DNA of 15,082 bases from QALR01 sp964466625 (lineage in GTDB: Bacteria; Bacillota; Clostridia; Oscillospirales; CAG-272): the NCBI GenBank assembly GCA_964466625.1, contig CAYXQF010000045.1, forward strand, positions 1-15,082, written 5' to 3'. Below the pieces are notes generated by a model that saw only the letters and a program-made list of their open reading frames with translations, ran no database searches and was not told where the DNA came from. This document shows positions 7,488 to 14,092 of this stretch, in pieces. The translations under genes were made by a program, and so were the position numbers. Within the stretch, counting starts at the first letter, position 1, and each line of letters starts with the position of its first letter.

Positions 7488-7516
7488 TTGACTTTTTTTA
7501 GATAAAATGATAAAAT
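7488..7516 (+). promoter_or_regulatory. Strong sigma-A promoter with extended -10 for paralog 2
   Basis: TTGACT at 7488-7493 and TAAAAT at 7511-7516 are 17 bases apart with TGA before the -10. A second TTGACT lies seven bases upstream (7481-7486), giving the duplicated TTGACTGTTGACT, but its spacing to this -10 is too long. There is one mismatch in each box compared with the two preceding promoters. Confidence 0.8.
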
Positions 7517-7570
7517 ATGAGTAAATAGGCACTTATGCTTAAAATATCCCCAAAAAAGGAGAAAAAACTC

Positions 7571-9271
7571 ATGAAAAGAATTTTTGCATTGGTTTTGTCC
7601 GTGGCAATGATCGTTTCTGTGTGCATGTTTGCTGCATGTGGGGAGCAGGTTGATGAAACAACAACTGCTGCTACCACAACCGCGGCTACTACAACTGAAG
7701 CCACCACAACTGAAGCTGCAACAACCGAAGCCAATCAGCCCGAAAACACAACTACCGAAGGCAATCAGCCCGAAAACACAACAACCGAAGGCAATCAGCC
7801 CGAAAACACAACAACCGAAGGCAATCAGCCCGAACAGACCACTACCGAAGGCAATCAGCCCGAACAGACCACTGACGAAGGCGACGATCCCATCGTTCCC
7901 GGTGGCACAATCGATTACGACAGCCTCACCGGTTATGAAAAACTCCCCGGCTACGAAGACGTTGACTTCGGCGGCAGAGTATTCACCATCGGCGTATTCG
8001 AAGGCTCTGATGAAGCAGGCGGCGGCCGTTGGGATAACTACCGTGAAGTTTATTCCGACGAAACTGACGCGATCTCTACTTCCGTTCGTGAAAGAAACGC
8101 GATCATGGCAAAACTCTACAACTGCAAGATCGAATCTTACAACTCCACCAGCCCCGGCGGCGCTGCAAGTGCTGACATCACCGCTAACACCCACACCGTT
8201 GACCTTTACTGCTCCAAGGGTGTTGGTCGTGGCACTTATACCAACGACAACAACTACAACTTCCTCAACTACGGCATTGATTTCTCCAATCCTTGGTGGG
8301 ACCAGCAGTTTGTAAACACTTTCAAACTCAAAAAAGCCTCCGGCGAAGAAGTTATGTACGCAGCAGTTGGTGACTTCTCCATCAACGCATTTGCAGCAAC
8401 ACACTTGATGTTCTACAACAAGAACTTCTATAACCGTGTTCTCTCTGACGTAGACATTTATCAGCTCGTTCGTGACAAAAAATGGACAGTTGACAAATTC
8501 ATGGAACTCATCAAACGCAGCGGCGTTGCACAGGACGCAAACGGTAACTCCGTATACTCCTACTCTGAAGGCGACATCCTCGGCTGGGCTCGTACCGACC
8601 AATCTAACCACGGTATCTATGCAGCTGCAAATCTCCCCATCATCACCTCTGCAAATGGCCAGATGACATTCGCAATGCCCAACCAGACTACTGAATGGGA
8701 TAGCGTTATCAACAAAGCAATCGAACTTGCAAACGTAGAAACCGCAGAACAGATCGGTTACACCAGCGTTCAGGCAGCGATCGAAGGCGAAAAAGCACTC
8801 TTCGCTTCTGAAGTTCTTGACGTTTTGGAAAGAATGAAAGACGCTACTAACCTCAGCGTTGGTCTCGTTCCTTACCCGCTTTACAGCGAAACTCAGGAAA
8901 ACTACGCTCACTTCGTAACCACCACATTCCCCGCATACATGATGCCTATTTCCGTTCCGGATCCGGAAGTTATCGGTAAATTCTTCGAACTCTATGCATA
9001 CCACTCCAAATACATCGTTCGTGAAGCATTCATCGACACTTACTGCGTTGAATACTGCGGCGACGAAGAATCTGCAGAAATGCTCGATATCATTCTCGAC
9101 TCCCGTACATACGACCCCGCATACGTTATGTGGAGCACATACGAAACCGATATTCAGAACATGATCATCACCGGTAAGAACAACGTTACTCAGTGGATCG
9201 CTAGAAAAGGCTCAAAACTCACCGAAGAAATCGCTACTTTCGTAACTGATATCTCCGACAATACAAACTAA
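7571..9271 (+). CDS. Solute-binding lipoprotein of ABC type, paralog 2 (566 aa)
   Basis: The lipobox FAAC gives Cys23 as the lipidated residue, followed by a Thr/Glu and repeat linker (about 29-103) and a solute-binding fold to the end. Landmarks shared with its neighbours are LPGYEDVDFGGR, EGSDEAGGGRWDNYREVYSDE, NPWWDQ at 240-245, DIYQLVRDKKWTVD, FASEVLDVLERMKDA, VPYPLYSETQENYAHF and CVEYCGDEESAEMLD. I chose ATG at 7571 rather than an in-frame ATG at 7535 because AAAGGAG (7555-7561) sits nine bases before 7571 and a signal peptide begins there. The gene has its own promoter and terminator and strongly biased codons. The ligand is unknown and no transporter partner is nearby. The QDANGNS loop could bind calcium, but that is speculative. 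Confidence 0.88.
   Translation: MKRIFALVLSVAMIVSVCMFAACGEQVDETTTAATTTAATTTEATTTEAATTEANQPENTTTEGNQPENTTTEGNQPENTTTEGNQPEQTTTEGNQPEQTTDEGDDPIVPGGTIDYDSLTGYEKLPGYEDVDFGGRVFTIGVFEGSDEAGGGRWDNYREVYSDETDAISTSVRERNAIMAKLYNCKIESYNSTSPGGAASADITANTHTVDLYCSKGVGRGTYTNDNNYNFLNYGIDFSNPWWDQQFVNTFKLKKASGEEVMYAAVGDFSINAFAATHLMFYNKNFYNRVLSDVDIYQLVRDKKWTVDKFMELIKRSGVAQDANGNSVYSYSEGDILGWARTDQSNHGIYAAANLPIITSANGQMTFAMPNQTTEWDSVINKAIELANVETAEQIGYTSVQAAIEGEKALFASEVLDVLERMKDATNLSVGLVPYPLYSETQENYAHFVTTTFPAYMMPISVPDPEVIGKFFELYAYHSKYIVREAFIDTYCVEYCGDEESAEMLDIILDSRTYDPAYVMWSTYETDIQNMIITGKNNVTQWIARKGSKLTEEIATFVTDISDNTN
7730..7879 (+). repeat. 30-bp in-frame tandem repeat, five copies
   Basis: Units begin at 7730, 7760, 7790, 7820 and 7850, encoding ANQPENTTTE, two GNQPENTTTE, GNQPEQTTTE and GNQPEQTTDE. 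The second and third units are identical in DNA. The array matches the one at 5890-6039 in unit length, sequence and final TTDE variant. Confidence 0.95.
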
Positions 9272-9292
9272 TCCATACTCCTTTCTTTTGCT

Positions 9293-9331
9293 ACAGAAAA
9301 AACGCCCTTCGGGGCGTTTTTTCTGTTTTTT
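9293..9331 (+). terminator. Rho-independent terminator with UUCG tetraloop after paralog 2
   Basis: A perfect 15-bp stem pairs 9293-9307 with 9312-9326 and is capped by TTCG in a C(UUCG)G context, the most stable RNA tetraloop. T runs lie on the 3' side and A runs on the 5' side. It begins 22 bases past the stop codon. Confidence 0.95.
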
Positions 9332-9383
9332 ATTACAAGTACATAAAAACGGCAACTCGCCGCTTTTTACCGCAAAATGCCAG

Positions 9384-9411
9384 AAGACAAAATCTCTTTC
9401 CGGGACATAAT
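9384..9411 (+). promoter_or_regulatory. Candidate weak promoter for paralog 3
   Basis: AAGACA (9384-9389) and CATAAT (9406-9411) are 16 bases apart. This is the best pair I can find in the gap, and it is clearly weaker than the promoters of the three preceding genes. A small hairpin, CGGC-AACTC-GCCG (9350-9362), lies just upstream. Confidence 0.45.
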
Positions 9412-9477
9412 AAGAGTGAAATAGTGTGTTTTTATCACTTTAGACTATTTCCAAAAATATCCCAAAGGAGAAAACGA

Positions 9478-11103
9478 ATGAAAAGAATTTTGGCAATTCT
9501 CTTATCATTTGCCACGATACTTGCCATTGGATCTTTAACAGCGTGCAGAGGACGGATCGACGACACCACAGAAAGCTCTTCCCCACTTGCCACCACAAGA
9601 GATTCGATGACAGAAAACACAACACAAAGCGAAAACAGTGATACGCAAACAGACGAAACTTCCTCACCCATGGACAGTGAAACCGATATGGGTGAGGAAA
9701 CCACCATGAGCGAGGGAAACGGCGACACAGAAACAACCACTCTCCCCGATGCCGAGCAGGAAGAATATGACCCATACAACAAACTGGCGGGCTATGAAAA
9801 CATCGACTTTGGCGGCAGGATCTTTCTGATCGCCACCTACGAAGGCTCCGACCAAGGCGGCGGTGGTCGTTGGGATAATTTCCGTGAAGTTTATTCTGAA
9901 GAATCGGACGCAATATCATCGGCTGTGCGGAATCGAAACATGGTCGTGGAAAAATTATATAACTGCAGCATCACAACGCACAAGAGCACAGCACCGGATA
10001 ACGCCGCAAAAAGCGAAGTGACTGCCAATCAGCACACCATTGACCTTTATTCCAAGCAATACACCTCCACCGGCATCGCCACCGATGATCAAAGTTTCAA
10101 CCTTTATAACCTCGGTATTGATTTCAGCAAGCCTTGGTGGGACAAGCAATGGGTAGACACCTATACGATCAAAAATGATTCCGGTGTCGATACGTTATAT
10201 GCCGCGGTAGGTGATTTCGCATTCAATGCCTTTTCCGCTACGGGTGTGATGTTTTATAACAAAACACTTTATGAACAAAAGCTCTCTGACGTCGATATCT
10301 ACCAACTCGTTCGCGACAAAAAGTGGACAATCGATCAATTCTCCGAGCTTCTCAAGCGCGAAGGTATCGCAAGTGATGCCAACGGTAACTCCGAATATCG
10401 CTATGAAGATGGCGATATTCTTTCTTGGGTACGCGTACCGCAAGTCACTCACGCATTGCAGACCGCGTCAGGGCTTTCCATCATCAAAAATAATAACGGC
10501 GTACTGACATTTGAGCCTGCTAACAACACCAATGCGTGGGTGGACGTCGTAAATCAAGCCATCGCGCTTTATAATATTCCCGGAACGGACACCATCAGTT
10601 ATATCAACGTGCAAAAAGCGATCGAAGGCAACACCGCACTTTTTGCCTCCGAAGTGCTTGACGTGCTGGAAAGAATGAAAGACGCAGATATTCGCGTGGG
10701 ACTTGTTCCTTATCCGCTTTACAGCGAAACACAAGAGAATTATGCACATTACGTGGACGATCATTTCTGCACGTATTCTGTGCCGATTTCAGTCCCTGAC
10801 CCTGAAACTGTAGGTGCGTTTTTTGAAGTTTACGCATTTCACTCCGGTATCGTGCGCGACGCTTATATCAACACGTATTGCGTGGAATATTGCGGCGACT
10901 CCGAATCCGCGGAAATGCTTGATATTATCCTCGATTCTCGCACTTACGACCCCGGTTATCTTTGGTGGGACAGCACCGCCGAAATCTCTAACATGATCGA
11001 AACGGGTAAGAATAACATGACAAACTGGATCGGTAAAAAGAGCGGCACGATCGAAAAATCCATCGCGGATTTCATGACACAGCTCAATGACAACAAAAAC
11101 TGA
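9478..11103 (+). CDS. Solute-binding lipoprotein of ABC type, paralog 3 (541 aa)
   Basis: The lipobox LTAC gives lipidated Cys23. A Ser/Thr/Glu-rich linker to about residue 98 follows, without the tandem DNA repeats of its neighbours. The solute-binding domain then shares nearly every landmark with paralog 2: EGSDQGGGGRWDNFREVYSE, KPWWDK at 218-223, DIYQLVRDKKWTID, FASEVLDVLERMKDAD, VPYPLYSETQENYAHY and CVEYCGDSESAEMLD. I chose ATG at 9478 because AAAGGAG (9464-9470) precedes it at seven bases and a signal peptide starts there; an upstream in-frame ATG at 9424 has neither. Codon use is more mixed than in the other two paralogs (frequent TAT, GCG, GTG and TTT) and the promoter is weaker, so lower expression is expected. 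Ligand unknown. Confidence 0.87.
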   Translation: MKRILAILLSFATILAIGSLTACRGRIDDTTESSSPLATTRDSMTENTTQSENSDTQTDETSSPMDSETDMGEETTMSEGNGDTETTTLPDAEQEEYDPYNKLAGYENIDFGGRIFLIATYEGSDQGGGGRWDNFREVYSEESDAISSAVRNRNMVVEKLYNCSITTHKSTAPDNAAKSEVTANQHTIDLYSKQYTSTGIATDDQSFNLYNLGIDFSKPWWDKQWVDTYTIKNDSGVDTLYAAVGDFAFNAFSATGVMFYNKTLYEQKLSDVDIYQLVRDKKWTIDQFSELLKREGIASDANGNSEYRYEDGDILSWVRVPQVTHALQTASGLSIIKNNNGVLTFEPANNTNAWVDVVNQAIALYNIPGTDTISYINVQKAIEGNTALFASEVLDVLERMKDADIRVGLVPYPLYSETQENYAHYVDDHFCTYSVPISVPDPETVGAFFEVYAFHSGIVRDAYINTYCVEYCGDSESAEMLDIILDSRTYDPGYLWWDSTAEISNMIETGKNNMTNWIGKKSGTIEKSIADFMTQLNDNKN

Positions 11104-11115
11104 TTTCAGACAAAA

Positions 11116-11145
11116 GAAAAAGAGGCAATTTTATTGCCTCTTTTC
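11116..11145. terminator. Bidirectional terminator between convergent genes
   Basis: AGAGGCAAT (11121-11129) and ATTGCCTCT (11133-11141) form a 9-bp stem extended by A-T pairs on both sides. T-rich tracts follow on either strand; the minus-strand tract is the better one. It sits between the stop of paralog 3 and the stop of the convergent acetyltransferase gene and probably serves both. Confidence 0.85.
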
Positions 11146-11925
11146 TTAATTTTCATTGATTTCCCGAATAAATTCTTCTTTCTTCGCCGTGACCGTTACC
11201 CAAGCAGGACGAAAGCCACTTCGGATCGCATTTCTTGCAGACGCCACATTTGACCATGCACAGCAATAAAACGGCGCCCTGCCGCGCTTGATCGTTTCCA
11301 AGGCAAGATTACTTGTCAAAGAAGAAGCAACGCCACAGCGCCTATATTCGGGCAATACATCGATCCCGATCTGCCACATCGTGTCCGCGTCTGCCGAACA
11401 ACCGGCAAGACCGATGAGCTTCTCGCCGTCATAAGCACCGAAAGCGAGCATATCAAGGTGCTTTCTCTTTTCACAAAGCGCATTGCTCCACTCAGGCAAA
11501 TACAAAGATGAAAAATCTTCCCTTTCCAAAAGCCGCACCTCATACGGACACGCAAGCGGCCGAAGCACGTTCACGTCGGGGAGCCAATATTCCGCCATAA
11601 AACAAATGTTGAGTCCAAACGGCTTTAGCGCCTCCATCAAAACGTGCAGATTTGGCGTTTCAAAACAATGCTCCGCAGGGAACCTCGCAATATAAGAACG
11701 CGCAATCTCGGCAAGCTTATGGATTTCAGGCGAAACAGAAGCCACCACGCCATTTCCATATGACGTCAGATCGAGTTCAAAGGGGAGCGACAAATAGCGT
11801 CTTGCCGCCGCATTTTCTTTAGAAATCACCACCGTGCCTTCTTTTTTCAAAAAGTCCTCTGCGCGACAATTGCTGTCAATCGCCGATTGCGCAAGAGCGA
11901 TCTTCAAAATGTCTTCATTGGTCAT
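11146..11925 (-). CDS. GNAT-family N-acetyltransferase (259 aa)
   Basis: The C-terminal half (about 125-245) is a GNAT fold that transfers an acyl group from acyl-CoA to an amine; the substrate cannot be told from sequence. The acetyl-CoA loop is visible as YRRCGVASSL, fitting R-x-x-G-x-A, after the strand MWQIGIDVLPE. The later WSNVASARNAIRSGF is the usual helix and strand of the family. The N-terminal half (about 1-120) is a separate domain of no clear family, giving a length like the two-domain GNAT_acetyltran group (recalled, not searched). I prefer the start at 11925 to the in-frame ATG at 11937: GGAG overlapping that first ATG sits six bases before the second, whereas the first has only a hairpin upstream. 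It may be co-transcribed with the membrane-protein gene at 12087. Confidence 0.85.
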   Translation of the reverse strand: MTNEDILKIALAQSAIDSNCRAEDFLKKEGTVVISKENAAARRYLSLPFELDLTSYGNGVVASVSPEIHKLAEIARSYIARFPAEHCFETPNLHVLMEALKPFGLNICFMAEYWLPDVNVLRPLACPYEVRLLEREDFSSLYLPEWSNALCEKRKHLDMLAFGAYDGEKLIGLAGCSADADTMWQIGIDVLPEYRRCGVASSLTSNLALETIKRGRAPFYCCAWSNVASARNAIRSGFRPAWVTVTAKKEEFIREINEN

Positions 11926-11940
11926 ATACATCTCCATGCT

Positions 11941-12081
11941 GCCGCCTTACGGCGGCACAAATAAAATTTGAAATTGCATAACCGCAGGTTGTGCGGCAAA
12001 ATGGGCCTTGGATCCATTTTGAATGCAATTTGATAGCGTGATCACTACGCCAAGATGCAAGTTAAGCATCTTTCACGCTAT
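11941..12081. other. Dense cluster of perfect inverted repeats (intergenic structured element)
   Basis: Three adjoining structures fill this gap. First, GCCGCC-TTAC-GGCGGC (11941-11956). Second, a cloverleaf-like unit closed by AAATTGCAT (11971-11979) and ATGCAATTT (12023-12031), holding CCGCA/TGCGG (11982-11996) and AAAATGG/CCATTTT (11998-12020). Third, a unit closed by ATAGCGTGA (12033-12041) and TCACGCTAT (12073-12081), holding AAGATGC/GCATCTT (12052-12072). All arms are perfect. There is no T run on either strand, so these are not ordinary terminators, and no open frame is present. On the minus strand it lies between two genes and ends five bases before the ribosome-binding site of the acetyltransferase. 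It could be a dispersed palindromic repeat, a small mobile remnant, or a structured leader RNA; I recognise no known riboswitch. Confidence 0.75.
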
Positions 12082-12086
12082 GCCTC

Positions 12087-12992
12087 TTATTTAAAAAATG
12101 AACAGATCAATTCAAAAAGCAAATGAATGAGCAACGTGGACGCCGCGACGATCGCCGCTTGCATGATACCGCCACCGATCATATTGCCAAACAAAAACAC
12201 GTCATCAAAATCTGTCAAAGCGCACGCAACGATCGTGACGATCAGCATGCCTGGCAAAAAACACGCGAAAAACCAAAGCAAAGTAAATCCGCCGAGAACA
12301 CCCGTCGCAACAAGAATATTGCAAGCCATCAAAATCGCGGAAAGTGTCGCAGGTCCTTCCTCGCCATCTTCCTGTGCATAATGCGTACAAAGGAAAAATA
12401 TCACCGCAAATCCCAGCGCGAGCAACATTGCCATTGTGTCATACTTATCTTTCAAAAGAAAAACAAGTATCACGCTCAAGACAGCAAGAATGCCCGCGAT
12501 CCACATTTGCGGAATGTAATAATCGGAATCCAAATAGATCAGAACCGTCCCTGCAATCAGTCCCGCGCTCAAAAGCACACCGAACGTCCATTGACCGAAG
12601 CTCCAGAAAATGATCGAACATATCACCAACGCAAGCACAGCCAAGCCACCGAAAATACCAAGGACAAACGGCCATGAAATATATATACGTTTCCGCGGAC
12701 GAGATGCCGCCTGAGTCGCCACAGTTTGCGGTCTTGCCGATTGCGGTCTCGGTTGTTGCGCAGCCGCAAGTGTCTGCGTTTGCTGTATGGGCGCCGCTTG
12801 TTGTGTTTTCTGGGGAGTCTTTTGCCGAACTTCAGTGCTCTGCGCGGAAGTTTTTGCAAATGTCATCTTGTTTTCCGCGGGCGTTTTTGGAACACGTTCC
12901 TTTCCGTATTCTTCCATAGGCGAATATCGCTCTTTTCCATATTCCTTGGCGCCGCGATCTTTATCTTTATCCATATATACTTCCTCTTTCAA
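12087..12992 (-). CDS. Polytopic membrane protein with Gln/Pro-rich cytoplasmic tail (301 aa)
   Basis: The first hundred residues are hydrophilic, first charged (repeated EYGKER) and then low-complexity Gln, Pro, Ala and Thr, ending in the basic RPRKRIY, which suggests a cytoplasmic tail. About seven hydrophobic segments follow, near 105-129, 132-150, 158-178, 183-202, 215-236, 238-262 and 268-298. I recognise no family or catalytic motif. The proposed start is TTG at 12992, because a perfect AAGGAGG (13006-13000) lies seven bases upstream. An ATG six codons later (12974) also has GAGGA in front, so either or both may be used. The 58-aa gene ends 32 bases upstream, with no terminator between, so the two probably form an operon from the promoter at 13232-13260. 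Function unknown. Confidence 0.8.
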   Translation of the reverse strand: MKEEVYMDKDKDRGAKEYGKERYSPMEEYGKERVPKTPAENKMTFAKTSAQSTEVRQKTPQKTQQAAPIQQTQTLAAAQQPRPQSARPQTVATQAASRPRKRIYISWPFVLGIFGGLAVLALVICSIIFWSFGQWTFGVLLSAGLIAGTVLIYLDSDYYIPQMWIAGILAVLSVILVFLLKDKYDTMAMLLALGFAVIFFLCTHYAQEDGEEGPATLSAILMACNILVATGVLGGFTLLWFFACFLPGMLIVTIVACALTDFDDVFLFGNMIGGGIMQAAIVAASTLLIHLLFELICSFFK

Positions 12993-13024
12993 AAAATCGC
13001 CTCCTTATCGCATTACACAAAATA

Positions 13025-13201
13025 TCAACCGTCAATAATGGTATACGTCAACCACTCGTAATGCAGACGTGTGCCAACGTCAACACCCATGGGAAGCAGA
13101 TAGAGCGCAATGAAAAGTTCTTCGCTTACAGCGTCAGTTTCTTCGCGCAAATACGCATATTCACCCTCGATTTTTGTCACGATATAATCTTTCGGTTCCA
13201 T
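13025..13201 (-). CDS. 58-aa protein resembling DUF3006
   Basis: A short gene with ATG at 13201 and TGA at 13027-13025. It is supported by AAGGAG (13213-13208) six bases before the ATG and by a good promoter upstream. The peptide begins MEPKDYIVTKIEGEYAYLRE and continues to LLPMGVDVGTRLHYEW, following the pattern of DUF3006-type small proteins (a strand, IEGxxAxL, later LPxGxxxGxxL) as I remember it. That family has no assigned biochemical role. It is acidic and has no membrane segment. It precedes the polytopic membrane protein by 32 bases and is probably its operon partner. Codon use and the clean initiation signals argue for a real gene; the family assignment is tentative. Confidence 0.7.
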   Translation of the reverse strand: MEPKDYIVTKIEGEYAYLREETDAVSEELFIALYLLPMGVDVGTRLHYEWLTYTIIDG

Positions 13202-13231
13202 AGATAACTCCTTATGTCTTCATTTGCTTTT

Positions 13232-13260
13232 ATTATAGCATAAGCAGCCAAGAGTTGCAA
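13232..13260 (-). promoter_or_regulatory. Sigma-A promoter for the 58-aa gene and downstream membrane gene
   Basis: On the minus strand, TTGCAA (13260-13255) and TATAAT (13237-13232) are 17 bases apart, with TGC in front of the -10 giving an extended -10. The predicted transcript starts about 25 bases before the ATG at 13201. Confidence 0.8.
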
Positions 13261-13272
13261 GCGAAGATTTCC

Positions 13273-13305
13273 AAAAATAAAAAAGCAGGTAAATTCCCTG
13301 CTTTT
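13273..13305 (-). terminator. Rho-independent terminator of the XRE regulator gene
   Basis: AAAAGCAGG (13281-13289) and CCTGCTTTT (13297-13305) form a 9-bp stem with a 7-base loop. Read on the minus strand it is followed by a T-rich tract, matching the A run at 13273-13284. It lies 46 bases beyond the stop of the XRE gene. Confidence 0.85.
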
Positions 13306-13350
13306 CTTTTTGCGTTCCATCAACAATTTTGAACTTTTTATCAATACAAC

Positions 13351-13914
13351 TCAATTATTATTTTTCACAATCTCATTACAAATAATCTTACCTAGACTGT
13401 TAATTTGATAGGCACTTATATCGCCTTGCGTATTAATATCACCATTGATCTCATGGCAATCAATTTTACCATGGCAAATCACATCACCGTTGATACTCCC
13501 ATCAGCCACAATATTCCCAAAAACCTCTACCTTGAAATACTGTCTCGTGGTTTCATTACAATTCCTCGGGAAAGTTACCTCCATATAAGAGCTGCCCTCT
13601 TGCGACTTTAATATTTTCTTGCCCATGGTTTGAAAAATTCTTATAGTATTATCATCAGGCCAAGGAAACTCCGCGCAATGATCGTAATGGATTTCACTTT
13701 TAATCTCTCTTGAAAATAATTCGTCTATGTAACAACCAAAAATATCTGCCATAATTGGCAAAAAAGCAATATCGGGCGCAGATTTGGCATTTTCCCATTT
13801 TGAAACCGCTTGAAAAGTAACTCCTAATTTGTTAGCCAGTTCTTCTTGACTAAGTCCACTTTTCTTTCTGTATCTCAAAATATTTGCAGCCAAAACAATA
13901 TTTACGTTTTCCAT
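13351..13914 (-). CDS. XRE-family transcriptional regulator with repetitive beta tail (187 aa)
   Basis: The N-terminal 65 residues are a classic Cro/CI-type helix-turn-helix (LRYRKKSGLSQEELANKLGV, then QAVSKWEN) followed by PDIAFLPIMADIFGCYIDELF. A middle section (about 75-120) precedes a tail with repeated Gly-Asn/Asp-Ile turns (FGNIVADGSINGDVICHGK, then NGDINTQGDISAYQI). That tail reads like a short right-handed beta-helix of the bactofilin type and may drive oligomerisation (inference). The start is ATG at 13914; an in-frame ATG at 13932 overlaps the AAAGGAG that serves 13914, so it is rejected. The gene is visibly more AT-rich than its neighbours, suggesting transfer. It is monocistronic with its own promoter and terminator. 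Targets are unknown; autoregulation is common in the family. Confidence 0.88.
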   Translation of the reverse strand: MENVNIVLAANILRYRKKSGLSQEELANKLGVTFQAVSKWENAKSAPDIAFLPIMADIFGCYIDELFSREIKSEIHYDHCAEFPWPDDNTIRIFQTMGKKILKSQEGSSYMEVTFPRNCNETTRQYFKVEVFGNIVADGSINGDVICHGKIDCHEINGDINTQGDISAYQINSLGKIICNEIVKNNN

Positions 13915-13939
13915 ACAATCAGCTCCTTTCATTGATTAT

Positions 13940-13968
13940 ATTATAGCACAAATTATCCTTCCCCTCAA
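13940..13968 (-). promoter_or_regulatory. Sigma-A promoter of the XRE regulator
   Basis: On the minus strand, TTGAGG (13968-13963) and TATAAT (13945-13940) are 17 bases apart, with TGC before the -10. The predicted start leaves only about 20 bases before the ATG, enough for the AAAGGAG site alone. Confidence 0.75.
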
Positions 13969-13988
13969 TAAATCATCGGTTTAATTTA

Positions 13989-14005
13989 TTCAACCACAGG
14001 TTGAA
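13989..14005. repeat. 17-base palindrome between the regulator and the recombinase
   Basis: TTCAACC (13989-13995) and GGTTGAA (13999-14005) flank ACA. It lies 20 bases upstream of the XRE promoter -35 box and about 100 bases from the recombinase stop. It could be an operator for the XRE protein or the core of an attachment site; the sequence alone cannot separate these. Confidence 0.4.
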
Positions 14006-14092
14006 ATCACATCAACTTCAGACTTCGCAACGCTCAGTCGGTATGCAGATGAGGTATAGCATGGTGTCACAGGCAGAAGACTATTGTGGGGC

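Noticed and set aside
7481..7493. Duplicated TTGACT as two tandem promoters
   Set aside because: Only the second copy has 17-base spacing to a -10; no second -10 is placed for the first copy.
7535..7571. Upstream ATG at 7535 as start of paralog 2
   Set aside because: The added 12 residues would precede a complete signal peptide, and AAAGGAG is positioned for the ATG at 7571.
5890..7879. 30-bp repeats considered as a CRISPR array
   Set aside because: The units are directly adjacent without spacers, are in frame inside lipoprotein genes, and no cas genes are present.
5737..9004. Two minus-strand frames of 574 and 538 codons opposite solute-binding paralogs 1 and 2
   Set aside because: Repetitive translations such as FGLIAFGC mirror the coding repeats. 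The sense strand has signal peptides, promoters and terminators, so these are shadows.
9424..9478. Upstream ATG at 9424 as start of paralog 3
   Set aside because: It would add 18 residues before the signal peptide and has no ribosome-binding site; AAAGGAG serves 9478.
11941..12081. The structured gap as a tRNA or a known riboswitch
   Set aside because: There is no anticodon arm, T-loop or CCA pattern, and no conserved riboswitch core that I recognise on either strand; kept only as an unclassified element.
12123..12677. A plus-strand frame of 184 codons opposite the membrane protein gene
   Set aside because: Polar low-complexity translation with no ribosome-binding site; the minus strand encodes regular membrane segments.
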